Shown: positions 27,607 to 34,980 of the stretch, in pieces
Position numbering within the stretch: the first letter of the stretch is position 1
How the letters are laid out: each line of letters begins with the position of its first letter
Assembly (NCBI RefSeq): GCF_900186585.1
Contig: NZ_FYDD01000004.1
Coordinates: 62,001-126,000 of the forward strand
Reading direction: 5' to 3'
DNA from: Massiliimalia timonensis
GTDB lineage: Bacteria; Bacillota; Clostridia; Oscillospirales; Ruminococcaceae
Length of the DNA: 64,000 nt
Translations under genes and position numbers: made by a program
Notes under the pieces: model-generated
The model's input: the letters and a program-made list of their open reading frames with translations, nothing else
The model's database searches: none
Told to the model about the DNA's origin: nothing

Positions 27607-29079
27607 TTACCGCGCATAAGTCTGGCACAGGTCTTTGATTTTTTGGGCCAGCTCGTCAGTAAATGCGCCCGCTTTCATCCGCCATTTCCAGTTGTTCCCG
27701 CCCAGAGTAGAGGGCGTATTCATCCTTGCCTCGCTTCCCAGTTCCAGAAAATCCTGCATGGGGATCACAGCAAGGTTTGCGGTGCTCATATAAGCAGCCC
27801 GGATAAAGTCCCAGTTATAGCATTTTTTCCGCCCTAGCTGCAGGTATTTACGGGCGCACATTCTGTCAGCCCGGCAAATTTCCCTGTACCAGCCTGCAAG
27901 GGTATTGTTGTCGTGGGTGCCGGTGTAAACAACACAGTTTTTGTCATAGTTGTGCGGCAAATAGTCGCTCTCTTCCCGGGAATCAAATGCGAATTGCAGC
28001 ACCTTCATCCCTGGATAGCCGGACTGTTTTAAAAGCTTGTAAACACTTGGCGTCAAAAAGCCTAAGTCCTCTGCAATAATGTCCAGTTTTCCCAGCTTTT
28101 TCTCTACGGTTTTGAAAAAGTCATATCCCGGGCCTTTTTCCCAACGGCCAAATTCAGCGGTCTTGTCGCCATAAGGGATCGCATAATATTCATCAAACCC
28201 GCGGAAGTGGTCGATCCGTACTGTATCATAAAGGGTAAAGGAATACTGGATGCGCTTGACCCACCAGGCATATCCGTTTTCCTTGTGCTTTGGCCAGTCG
28301 TACAGAGGATTTCCCCAAAGCTGGCCGGTCGCAGAAAAAGAATCCGGCGGACATCCCGCTACACGGGTCGGGACATGGTCCTCATCCATCTGAAACAAGC
28401 TGGTATTCGCCCAAGTATCGGCGCTGTCCAGTGCCACGTAGATCGGAATATCTCCAATGATCTTGATACCCTTATTATTGACGTACAGCTTTAAAGCATT
28501 CCATTGCTTGGTAAATAAATACTGGATAAAGGAATAAAACTCGATCTCCTCGGCACATAGCTTCCGGTAGCGCTCCATTGCCTTTGGTTCCCGAAGCTTA
28601 ATATCCTCTTCCCATTCCTGCCATGCAGCCTGCTGAAAATGCTGCTTCACCGCCATGTACATGGCGTAATCCTCTAACCAGTCCATCTCCTTTTTGAAAG
28701 AAATGTAATCGTTTCCATTTTTGTCAAAACGAGAAAATGCTTTCCTCAACATCAAAAAACGCGCCCGGTAAATTTTTTCATAATCAACCCTTACCGGATC
28801 ATCTCCAAAATCAGCCGTTTCACATTCCTCTTTTTTTAATAGCCCCTCATCACACAGAAGCTCTAAATCAATAAAATAGGGGTTGCCGGCAAAGGTGGAA
28901 AAAGACTGGTACGGGGAATCTCCATACCCGGTGGAACCCAGCGGAAGGATCTGCCAGTATTTTTGGCCGGCCTTTTCCAGAGAATCCGCAAATTCATAAG
29001 CACTTTTTCCAAAGGTGCCAATGCCATAACGGGAGGGTAAACTGGAGATAGGCATTAAAATCCCGCTTGCTCTCATCAT
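27607..29079 (-). CDS. malQ: 4-alpha-glucanotransferase (amylomaltase)
   Basis: The enzyme is 490 residues long if it starts at the ATG at 29079, which has AAGGAAG seven bases upstream. A TTG start seven codons earlier would place the ribosome site inside the gene, so I reject it. GH77 features are clear: MPISSLPSRYGIGTFG, the nucleophile region VRIDHFRGFDEYYAIP, the acid/base IIAEDLGFLTP, and TGTHDNNTLAGWY. It transfers glucan segments between maltodextrins. The gene begins 13 bases after the stop of the upstream membrane-protein gene and is followed closely by glgP. Confidence 0.96.
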   Translation of the reverse strand: MMRASGILMPISSLPSRYGIGTFGKSAYEFADSLEKAGQKYWQILPLGSTGYGDSPYQSFSTFAGNPYFIDLELLCDEGLLKKEECETADFGDDPVRVDYEKIYRARFLMLRKAFSRFDKNGNDYISFKKEMDWLEDYAMYMAVKQHFQQAAWQEWEEDIKLREPKAMERYRKLCAEEIEFYSFIQYLFTKQWNALKLYVNNKGIKIIGDIPIYVALDSADTWANTSLFQMDEDHVPTRVAGCPPDSFSATGQLWGNPLYDWPKHKENGYAWWVKRIQYSFTLYDTVRIDHFRGFDEYYAIPYGDKTAEFGRWEKGPGYDFFKTVEKKLGKLDIIAEDLGFLTPSVYKLLKQSGYPGMKVLQFAFDSREESDYLPHNYDKNCVVYTGTHDNNTLAGWYREICRADRMCARKYLQLGRKKCYNWDFIRAAYMSTANLAVIPMQDFLELGSEARMNTPSTLGGNNWKWRMKAGAFTDELAQKIKDLCQTYAR

Positions 29080-29092
29080 CAATCTTCCTTTC

Positions 29093-30139
29093 TTATTCAA
29101 TGTAGGTTTTAATTTGTGATTTTAAAACAGATAATTTATGGGAAAGAGGGCATTCAGGCTGAAGATATTCAGAAGGAATGCCGCCGATCACATACAATAC
29201 GTATAGCTCGATCCGGTCTTTGCTGACCGAAGCCTGCTGCTCCACCGTATAAAAATAGGTGTGCTCCGGAATCGTCTGGATATAATCATAATTGGGGACT
29301 CCATAGCGGAATCCTTTGGGATTATACTGCACAAACTCCTCATGCAGCGTCGCCATATCTGTTTGAACAGACATCACTGTTTCCAATATACCGACAGTTT
29401 TTTCTAAAAACAGGTATTCCCAACTTCCCTGCCCCGCACCGATCCGGTAAGATATGGATTTTCCTTGGACTTCAGCCGTGATTTGATTAGAAACATGATG
29501 GGACAATACCATATTGATATGATAGCCGCGCCTGGATAAACCGGAAAATATCTTCCGGTCAAACCGCCCCAAATAATTTTCTAAACGCTGTGCTGTCAGG
29601 GCGGCCAACTCCGTGTTTTGAAAAGCGGTATCCGAATCAACAGGGTCATCCGCTGTGTTTAAAGTAACAGTCATTTCATAGTTTTTGGCGATCCGGTCCG
29701 CATATTCTTCTGCTTCAGAAAAATCTTGGACCGCAGGAGGCTTTTCATCTTCTTGCGGCTTGCTTATCTGGCTATCATCGGGATCTGTTTCCACAGTGCT
29801 GCTGTCGTTTGTTGAAGCGGAGTTGTCAGGCGTGATAACAGGAACCGAAACCGGCGGCAATGTATCTTCTAAAATTTCTGAACTCACCCCGGATAAAAGC
29901 GATTCTTCCTGTTGCTCTTCTTTCTGACCTCCATCTTTTGGGGAACTGCCGTCCTCTTTAGAAGCAGTACTGTTCTTATGCCCGACTTTTTGATCGTTTT
30001 GTAACGTATGATAGGCACCGTTATTTTCACCAGTAATAATTATAGTAACTCCCGGACGAAAAGTCAAATAAACAGCAGCTAAAAAGGCCAGCAGCACGAT
30101 CATCACTAATATTAGACAAAATACTCTCTGCTTTCTCAT
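29093..30139 (-). CDS. Membrane-anchored protein with long linker and unknown C-terminal domain
   Basis: The true start is probably the ATG at 30139, preceded by GGAGTG. The frame extends upstream to a TTG at 30202, but that TTG is part of the -35 TTGACA of the operon promoter. The 348-residue protein has a single membrane helix (CLILVMIVLLAFLAAVYL), then a Ser/Asp/Pro/Gln-rich low-complexity linker (about residues 40-145), then a mixed domain to the end. That domain has DFSEAEEYADRIAKNYEMTV and FDRKIFSGLSRRGYHINMVL, a motif style loosely like putative zinc-peptidase or basic secretory domains, without a clear metal motif. I do not recognise the family. It heads the malQ-glgP operon, which is unusual. 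Confidence 0.75.
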   Translation of the reverse strand: MRKQRVFCLILVMIVLLAFLAAVYLTFRPGVTIIITGENNGAYHTLQNDQKVGHKNSTASKEDGSSPKDGGQKEEQQEESLLSGVSSEILEDTLPPVSVPVITPDNSASTNDSSTVETDPDDSQISKPQEDEKPPAVQDFSEAEEYADRIAKNYEMTVTLNTADDPVDSDTAFQNTELAALTAQRLENYLGRFDRKIFSGLSRRGYHINMVLSHHVSNQITAEVQGKSISYRIGAGQGSWEYLFLEKTVGILETVMSVQTDMATLHEEFVQYNPKGFRYGVPNYDYIQTIPEHTYFYTVEQQASVSKDRIELYVLYVIGGIPSEYLQPECPLSHKLSVLKSQIKTYIE

Positions 30140-30173
30140 ATTGACTTCACTCCATTTGGAAATTCTTTCCTTT

Positions 30174-30202
30174 ATTTTACCGTATTTGTCGAAATATGTC
30201 AA
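30174..30202 (-). promoter_or_regulatory. Promoter of membrane protein-malQ-glgP operon
   Basis: On the minus strand TTGACA (30197-30202) and TAAAAT (30174-30179) are separated by 17 bp, about 30 bases before the chosen start. Confidence 0.7.
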
Positions 30203-30235
30203 AACTCACAAAGAAAAATATTTTTATAAAAGGTG

Positions 30236-30264
30236 TTGACAAATAAAGACTTTTCAGATATAAT
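30236..30264 (+). promoter_or_regulatory. Promoter of tRNA-Pro
   Basis: TTGACA (30236-30241) and TATAAT (30259-30264) are separated by 17 bp, a full consensus promoter 45 bases upstream of tRNA-Pro. Confidence 0.85.
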
Positions 30265-30308
30265 ATAAAAGCTGTTTCATGCGTTGATGTACGGCGTCAG
30301 CAGACTGT

Positions 30309-30385
30309 CGAGGCGTAGCTCAGTTTGGTAGAGTGCTTGGTTTGGGACCAAGATGCCGCAGGTTCGAGTCCTGTCGCCTCGACCA
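30309..30385 (+). tRNA. tRNA-Pro (TGG)
   Basis: The 77-base gene folds as a cloverleaf. The acceptor stem is CGAGGCG/CGCCTCG with an encoded CCA end, the anticodon loop is TTTGGGA (anticodon TGG), and the T-arm is GGTTCGAGTCC. Confidence 0.97.
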
Positions 30386-30401
30386 ATTTCTTAAAAAGAT
30401 A

Positions 30402-30430
30402 TTGACAGAGTTTTTTGGATATGCTATAAT
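30402..30430 (+). promoter_or_regulatory. Second tRNA promoter
   Basis: TTGACA (30402-30407) and TATAAT (30425-30430) are separated by 17 bp and lie between tRNA-Pro and tRNA-Thr, giving the last two tRNAs their own promoter. Confidence 0.85.
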
Positions 30431-30446
30431 ATCCAAGTGCTTAAAT

Positions 30447-30522
30447 GCTGGTGTAGCTCAGTTGGTAGAGCAGCTGATTTGTAATCAGCAGGTCAGGGGT
30501 TCGAGTCCGTTCACCAGCTCCA
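30447..30522 (+). tRNA. tRNA-Thr (TGT)
   Basis: The 76-base cloverleaf has acceptor stem GCTGGTG/CACCAGC, anticodon stem GCTGA/TCAGC, loop TTTGTAA (anticodon TGT) and an encoded CCA. Confidence 0.97.
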
Positions 30523-30551
30523 ATCTTTTCAAGCATATAATAATTTAATAT

Positions 30552-30637
30552 GGTGGAGTTCCCGAGTGGCCAAAGGGGGCAGACTGTAAATCTGTTGCTT
30601 CTTAGCTTCGATGGTTCGAATCCATCCTCCACCACCA
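30552..30637 (+). tRNA. tRNA-Tyr (GTA)
   Basis: The 86-base class II tRNA has acceptor stem GGTGGAG/CTCCACC, anticodon loop CTGTAAA (anticodon GTA), a long variable arm (TTGCTTCTTAGCTTCGA region) and an encoded CCA. Confidence 0.97.
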
Positions 30638-30675
30638 AGTGGTCCGGTCATCTATTATGACCGGACCACTTTTCT
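30637..30675 (+). terminator. tRNA operon terminator
   Basis: A perfect 15-bp stem (AAGTGGTCCGGTCAT and complement) with a five-base loop is followed by TTTCTT. Confidence 0.9.
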
Positions 30676-30907
30676 TAGATTTCATGCGGGTTTTCGGGCC
30701 TCAAAAAAGGATCGGTGTCCCATTACTGTCATCCCCGTTTAAGAAATATTTGCAAAAACAAGTGGAGTTTTCACCTGGTTTTTCAGGCTGGGAACTCCGC
30801 TTGTTTGTGTTTACCACCCTTTTTTCCTGTTGTCGAAAGTGTAAATATTTCTGGCAGATGATGTCATTCTGACGACAAGCTAGCTTCTGGTTTGAAGAAC
30901 TTTCTAA
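30676..30907. other. Non-coding stretch with an imperfect hairpin
   Basis: No convincing gene lies here. An imperfect 20-bp inverted repeat occupies 30756-30806, with arms around AAACAAGTGGAGTT and AACTCCGCTTGTTT. It has no clear T-run. It may be a structured relic; I see nothing else. Confidence 0.35.
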
Positions 30908-30949
30908 AATATCAAAACGGGACAGATTTTTCTGTCCCGTTTTGATATT
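30908..30949 (-). terminator. dapA operon terminator
   Basis: A perfect 19-bp inverted repeat (arms 30908-30926 and 30931-30949) with a four-T loop lies just downstream of dapA on the minus strand. The flanking sequence is AT-rich. Confidence 0.7.
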
Positions 30950-30995
30950 ACAAAATTCTTTTTGACTACTGACAACCAAATAATGTGTGAACTCA

Positions 30996-31961
30996 TTATG
31001 GATTTCTACGGCTCATCAATACACCCATCGGACGATGTATTGTTACTGTTCCAACAGAACGCCGGCGTTCTTTAGAAATTAGTCCATATTGATTCAATAC
31101 ATGATGTAAATGTTCTTTTAATGCGCTGTCCATACTGCACAAAGGCAAACGGCAAGGCCCTACAGGGAGCCCCATGTCGTTGAGCGCTTGTTTAACAGGG
31201 ATCGGGTTAATATCTGAAAACAATGATTCGATCAACTCCAAATATCTGATCTGCAGAGTATCACTCTGCGCAGTGTCACCCTTCATAAAACTATCGCATA
31301 ACAGATGAGTTTCCTCCGGTACGATATTCGCCAATACAGAAACGACCCCTTTCGCACCCAGCGCTAAGGCTGAGGTGATCTGATCGTCATTTCCTGAATA
31401 AATGTCCAGATCATCACCACACAAAGACAATATTTTTGCGATCTGTGAAAAATTCCCGCTTGCTTCTTTTACTGCCACAATATTCTCGATCTTTGATAAC
31501 TTTTGATATGTTTCCGGCTGAATATTTACCCCTGTTCTAGACGGAACATTATAGAGAATGATCGGAAGATCTACAGATTCTGCACATGCTCCAAAATGCA
31601 TCAACAAGCCTTTTTGAGAAGCTTTATTATAATACGGCGTAACATGCAGCAGGGCATCCGCACCCACTTTTTGTGCCATCTTAGATAAAGCAACCGCATG
31701 CATAGTATTATTACTGCCGGTTCCTGCAATAACCGGAATATTTCCATTTACTTTTTTTACAGTAAAACGGATCAGCTCCTCCTGCTCTTCATCTGTTAAG
31801 GTGGCTCCTTCACCGGTCGTTCCTGCAACCACGATTGCATCGGTATGGTGTTTTAAATGAAATCGAATTAACCATTCTACCATATTATAATTGATACTTA
31901 AATCCTCATTCATAGGAGTGACCAAAGCCACCGCCGAACCAGTGAATACGGTTTGTTTCAT
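30996..31961 (-). CDS. dapA: 4-hydroxy-tetrahydrodipicolinate synthase
   Basis: From the ATG at 31961 the protein has 321 residues; a start four codons earlier would leave no ribosome-site spacing. It condenses pyruvate with aspartate semialdehyde at the entry to lysine and cell-wall diaminopimelate synthesis. Family residues are intact: GTTGEGATLT (47-56), the YNVPSRTG motif (Tyr137, Arg142) that is diagnostic for true DapA, and the Schiff-base Lys165 in AVKEASG. The typical fold ends near YGLI, and about 26 basic residues follow (ERRRSVGTVTIHRP), an unusual tail. It shares an operon with the 120-residue protein upstream. Its position opposite a sugar-acid dehydratase leaves room for a related aldolase role. 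Confidence 0.85.
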   Translation of the reverse strand: MKQTVFTGSAVALVTPMNEDLSINYNMVEWLIRFHLKHHTDAIVVAGTTGEGATLTDEEQEELIRFTVKKVNGNIPVIAGTGSNNTMHAVALSKMAQKVGADALLHVTPYYNKASQKGLLMHFGACAESVDLPIILYNVPSRTGVNIQPETYQKLSKIENIVAVKEASGNFSQIAKILSLCGDDLDIYSGNDDQITSALALGAKGVVSVLANIVPEETHLLCDSFMKGDTAQSDTLQIRYLELIESLFSDINPIPVKQALNDMGLPVGPCRLPLCSMDSALKEHLHHVLNQYGLISKERRRSVGTVTIHRPMGVLMSRRNP

Positions 31962-32008
31962 ATCCGAAACCATCCTTCCAATATTTCAATGATATATTTG
32001 CGGACCGA

Positions 32009-32371
32009 TTACTCTTGATAACTAATGGCCTGACATTTTGCAGCCTCCAGCAAGGATTCTTCAATAAAATGCCTTGGGGTTTCCTGTTTGCTCTCAATTA
32101 TCGTTTGATCACAACGGATCGCTTCGTTTAACAACAATTTCCGGGCGAACCCCCATTCATCCGCAACAGACGCAATCGCAAACAAATCCCCATGATACCG
32201 ATCACATAGCGATCCGCTGAACTCATTCCATTCAGTTTCAGAGGATGCCTGCTCCGGACAAACTTGAATAATATGATAATGTTCAGAAACCTCTTGGTCC
32301 ATCGGACTATACCCTTTATCCAACAATAAAACTGTCGGGTCTTGTGTCTTGCCATATTCTTGAATTCTCAT
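32009..32371 (-). CDS. Small uncharacterised protein, possibly degenerate alpha/beta-hydrolase
   Basis: The 120-residue protein starts at an ATG with GGAGG upstream and lies 47 bases before dapA, so the two are co-transcribed. The text MRIQEYG, PTVLLLDKGYSPMD, HYHIIQVCPEQ and LFAIASVADEWGFARKLLL follows the order of an alpha/beta-hydrolase N-terminal half, that is, strand, oxyanion turn, second strand, and nucleophile elbow. However, the elbow lacks the G-x-S-x-G serine, and the C-terminal half with the His is absent. It could be a shortened, non-catalytic relative or simply unrelated. No membrane segment or signal is present. The family resemblance is inference. Confidence 0.6.
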   Translation of the reverse strand: MRIQEYGKTQDPTVLLLDKGYSPMDQEVSEHYHIIQVCPEQASSETEWNEFSGSLCDRYHGDLFAIASVADEWGFARKLLLNEAIRCDQTIIESKQETPRHFIEESLLEAAKCQAISYQE

Positions 32372-32730
32372 ATAAACGATTCCTCCAATAGGATTATATT
32401 ATTCTTTATTTCCTACACCTTACATTGTAACGATTCTTTTTAAAATTACGAGCAATATTTCATTAAAATAATGCGTCTCGCATTAAAATTTCATAAATAC
32501 CTATCCTGTCCAGTTGAGAACCCTCCCGGAAGGCGCGGAACAATCAAAATGATCTTCAATCTGTTCCTTCCGAGTCACAGCCTGCGCTCAATCAAGGAAA
32601 CCTTGAAACGGAAAGGATCATTGAATCGGCAGCAATCCTTTCTGTCGCCAAAATCAGAGTATGGTTTCTCCACGGGGATAATCAGGCTGCAAACCTACCA
32701 CCGAAAAAATAAATTAGAGTGCCTAATCCA
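32372..32730. other. Divergent intergenic region between dapA operon and dehydratase operon
   Basis: The region contains a 17-bp palindrome (32469-32485) and a -10-like TACAAT for the minus operon near 32425. Short plus-strand frames exist (for example 32471-32734), but they lack ribosome sites and recognisable content, so I do not call a gene. A start-less frame ending near 32710 reads protein-like (ETERIIESAAILSVAKIRVW) and might be a gene relic. Confidence 0.4.
32469..32485. promoter_or_regulatory. Candidate operator palindrome (TAATGCG-n3-CGCATTA)
   Basis: Perfect 7-bp arms surround a TCT centre. The site lies about 100 bases before the dapA-side ATG, between the two divergent operons. 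The regulator is not encoded next to it. Confidence 0.5.
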
Positions 32731-32759
32731 TTGACGGATGCCTTTGAGGGTTCTATAAT
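32731..32759 (+). promoter_or_regulatory. Promoter of 46-residue ORF-dehydratase operon
   Basis: TTGACG (32731-32736) and TATAAT (32754-32759) are separated by 17 bp, about 68 bases before the first start codon. Confidence 0.75.
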
Positions 32760-32826
32760 TGGAATAAATCATATTCTTAAGATAGGGAAGAAAAATGGGA
32801 ATAAATATTCGATAGGAGGAGTCATT

Positions 32827-32967
32827 ATGAGCATCAAGAGGTTTGTTGTTTCTTATGTGCTAAGAGTCTGCGACATGCCAGTTGCTCCGTTTGAACCGCT
32901 GGATAACACGCGAAAACAACAGGTTAGAAATATTTTGACCGCCGCTGGTATTTTTCCAACGGTTTAG
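32827..32967 (+). CDS. 46-residue ORF resembling the C-terminus of a DapA-family aldolase
   Basis: The ATG is preceded by GGAGGAG at five bases, and a consensus promoter lies upstream, so it is probably translated. The dehydratase gene begins 15 bases after its stop, with its own AGGAGAAAGGA. The text VLRVCDMPVAPFEPLDNTRK, then VRNILTAAGIFPTV, follows the closing segment of DHDPS/keto-deoxy sugar-acid aldolases (G-x-P-V-x-P-x-x-P-L-x-x-L, then a helix ending L-x-x-A-G-I). Such aldolases commonly act after an IlvD/Edd dehydratase in sugar-acid breakdown. The body of the barrel, including the Schiff-base Lys, is missing. It may be a remnant of a deleted aldolase that kept translation, or a small protein with a new role. 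Confidence 0.6.
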   Translation: MSIKRFVVSYVLRVCDMPVAPFEPLDNTRKQQVRNILTAAGIFPTV

Positions 32968-32982
32968 GAGAAAGGACGAATT

Positions 32983-34710
32983 ATGGAAAATCAGAATCCC
33001 AAAAGTACAAAAGAACGGCTGTTGTGGGCGCAGTTTGACGCCCTTCAGCTTGGCACCGGCTGGACTTATTCGGATATTTCTAAGCTCCAGATATTGGTAG
33101 AGGATGTATATGGTGACAGCCATCCCGGCAGCGTGCATTTGAACCAGCTTTCCGAACAGGTGAAAATCGGGATTTATGAATCAGGCGGGAAACCGGCAAG
33201 CTTTCATGCAACAGATATCTGTGATGGATGTGCCCAAGGACATAACGGAATGAACTATGTCCTTGCCTCCCGCGAAGTTTTGACTGACATGGTGGAATTA
33301 CATGGAAGCGTCAACCCATGGGATGGGCTTGTACTTTTGTCCTCGTGCGATAAATCGGTTCCGGCCCACTTAAAAGCGGCAGGAAGGCTTAATTTACCGA
33401 CCGTGATTGTTCCGGGCGGCAGCATGCGGCCAGGACCGGATATGTCTACCTCAATCAAAGCCGGCGATATTTCACTTCGGCAGAAACAGAAGGAGCATAT
33501 CACACAGTGTGAAATTGATGATTATAAATTGACAGGCTGCCCTTCCGTGGGGGCGTGCCAGTTTTTAGGGACAGCCTCCACGATGCAGTGTATGGCCGAG
33601 GCGCTTGGAATGACGCTTCCAGGCGCCGCGTTGATTCCTGCTACGATGCGGGATATTGGCCAGTGGGCGCGCAATGCGGGGATAGCTGTTATGGAACTCG
33701 CACGCAAAGGAATTACTGCTTCTGATATTATGACGAAAGAGGCTTTTGAAAATGCAGTCATGGTGCACAGTGCGATCGGCGGCTCTACAAACGCCACGCT
33801 GCATCTGCCGTCTATCGCCGCAGAGCTAGGGATAGATCTTCCGATCGAACTCTTTGATAAGATCAACCATCAGATCCCGCATATTGCGAATGTCTATCCA
33901 AGCGGGACTCAAGTGACAGAAGCATTTTGGTTTGCGGGAGGGATCCCAATGGTGCAGTGGATGCTACGGGATTATCTGCATCTGGATGTCCTTACTGTCA
34001 CAGGGAATACATTGCGTAAAAACCTGGAACAGCTGGAGCAGCAGGGCTACTTTCATCGGTATCTTGGCTATCTGCGCAACTATGGTCTGACGCGCGAGGA
34101 TTTATTTACTCCGCTTGACGAGGTTTCAGAGATCGGATCGATCGCTATTTTAAAGGGAAACATTGCACCCGAGGGTTCCGTCATTAAATATTCGGCGGTC
34201 AGTCCAGATATGCGCAAGCACAAAGGACCAGTACGGGTGTTTGACAGGGAAGAAGACTGTTATGATGCCGTTGTAAATGGCATTATCGAACCAAATGATA
34301 TTTTGGTTATCCGTTATGAGGGGCCGCGCGGTTCTGGGATGCCAGAGATGCTGATGACTACGGAAGCCATCGTATGTGATCCGCGTTTAAATGGGACCGT
34401 TTCCCTTTTGACTGACGGAAGGTTCTCTGGCGCTACGCGCGGAGCCTGCATTGGGCATATTTCCCCTGAAGCAGCCCGCGGCGGCCCCATTGCTTACCTT
34501 CAGGACGGGGATATTATTGAATATGACATTCCAAACCGCACCCTTTCCTTGGTGGGAACGGCCGGCGTAGAAAAGACCGAAAAAGAGATCGGTATGATTT
34601 TGGCAGAGCGCCGGCGGAATATGGAACAAAAACAGCCCGCTCCGCGCAAGGGTATTTTCAAACGGTATACCGAGTCGGCAGCATCAGCAATGAAAGGCGC
34701 CGGTATATAA
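32983..34710 (+). CDS. IlvD/Edd-family dehydratase (dihydroxy-acid or sugar-acid dehydratase)
   Basis: This 575-residue Fe-S hydro-lyase contains the cluster cysteines and family motifs [27 protein letters not shown] and [19 protein letters not shown]. Further on are [14 protein letters not shown] and the C-terminal swivelling-domain sequences [13 protein letters not shown] and [22 protein letters not shown]. The family dehydrates dihydroxy acids, either in branched-chain amino acid synthesis or in sugar-acid (xylonate, arabinonate, galactonate) catabolism. No other ilv genes are adjacent. The aldolase-like fragment upstream and the divergent DapA-family gene point to sugar-acid breakdown, but this is inference. 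Confidence 0.88.
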   Translation: MENQNPKSTKERLLWAQFDALQLGTGWTYSDISKLQILVEDVYGDSHPGSVHLNQLSEQVKIGIYESGGKPASFHATDICDGCAQGHNGMNYVLASREVLTDMVELHGSVNPWDGLVLLSSCDKSVPAHLKAAGRLNLPTVIVPGGSMRPGPDMSTSIKAGDISLRQKQKEHITQCEIDDYKLTGCPSVGACQFLGTASTMQCMAEALGMTLPGAALIPATMRDIGQWARNAGIAVMELARKGITASDIMTKEAFENAVMVHSAIGGSTNATLHLPSIAAELGIDLPIELFDKINHQIPHIANVYPSGTQVTEAFWFAGGIPMVQWMLRDYLHLDVLTVTGNTLRKNLEQLEQQGYFHRYLGYLRNYGLTREDLFTPLDEVSEIGSIAILKGNIAPEGSVIKYSAVSPDMRKHKGPVRVFDREEDCYDAVVNGIIEPNDILVIRYEGPRGSGMPEMLMTTEAIVCDPRLNGTVSLLTDGRFSGATRGACIGHISPEAARGGPIAYLQDGDIIEYDIPNRTLSLVGTAGVEKTEKEIGMILAERRRNMEQKQPAPRKGIFKRYTESAASAMKGAGI

Positions 34711-34782
34711 TGAGCCTAAAGAGCATCGCTGAAAGTAATTTGTCAATACTTTTCTGATCTATTTTGACATCCCACAATAAAT

Positions 34783-34817
34783 ATGCCAAAAGACAAAAAA
34801 TGACGAGATTTTGGCAT
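34783..34817 (+). terminator. Weak hairpin after the dehydratase gene
   Basis: The stem ATGCCAAAA/TTTTGGCAT has a 17-base loop followed by a modest T-rich tail (CTTCTTGTCT). It could end the dehydratase transcript. Confidence 0.4.
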
Positions 34818-34936
34818 CTTCTTGTCTGTAAGAGGGAAAATAAAGATATGTCAGTTTTTTATATTTTATAGGTTAAAAGCTGTAAAGAACCATGCGAAAC
34901 TTTTTAATCTTTGCGGATAAGGCATGTATTTTCCAA

Positions 34937-34975
34937 AAAAAGCGGCCGGTTTTCAGACCGGCCGCTTTTTCTCTT
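34937..34975. terminator. Bidirectional terminator
   Basis: The 14-bp stem AAAAAGCGGCCGGT/ACCGGCCGCTTTTT separates the convergent dehydratase and MATE genes and has T-runs on both strands. Confidence 0.85.
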
Positions 34976-34980
34976 TTCTT

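Noticed and set aside
29080-29100. TTG start for malQ at 29100
   Set aside because: It lies over the ribosome site for the ATG at 29079 and overlaps the upstream stop.
30140-30202. Start of the membrane-anchored protein at 30202
   Set aside because: The TTG there is part of a consensus -35 element, so it cannot be in the transcript from that promoter.
30756-30949. Miniature transposon suggested by two inverted repeats
   Set aside because: No target duplication or matching ends; the right-hand repeat fits a terminator for dapA.
32719-32826. Longer version of the 46-residue frame starting at 32719
   Set aside because: Its start lies upstream of the promoter and lacks a ribosome site; the ATG at 32827 has a strong one.
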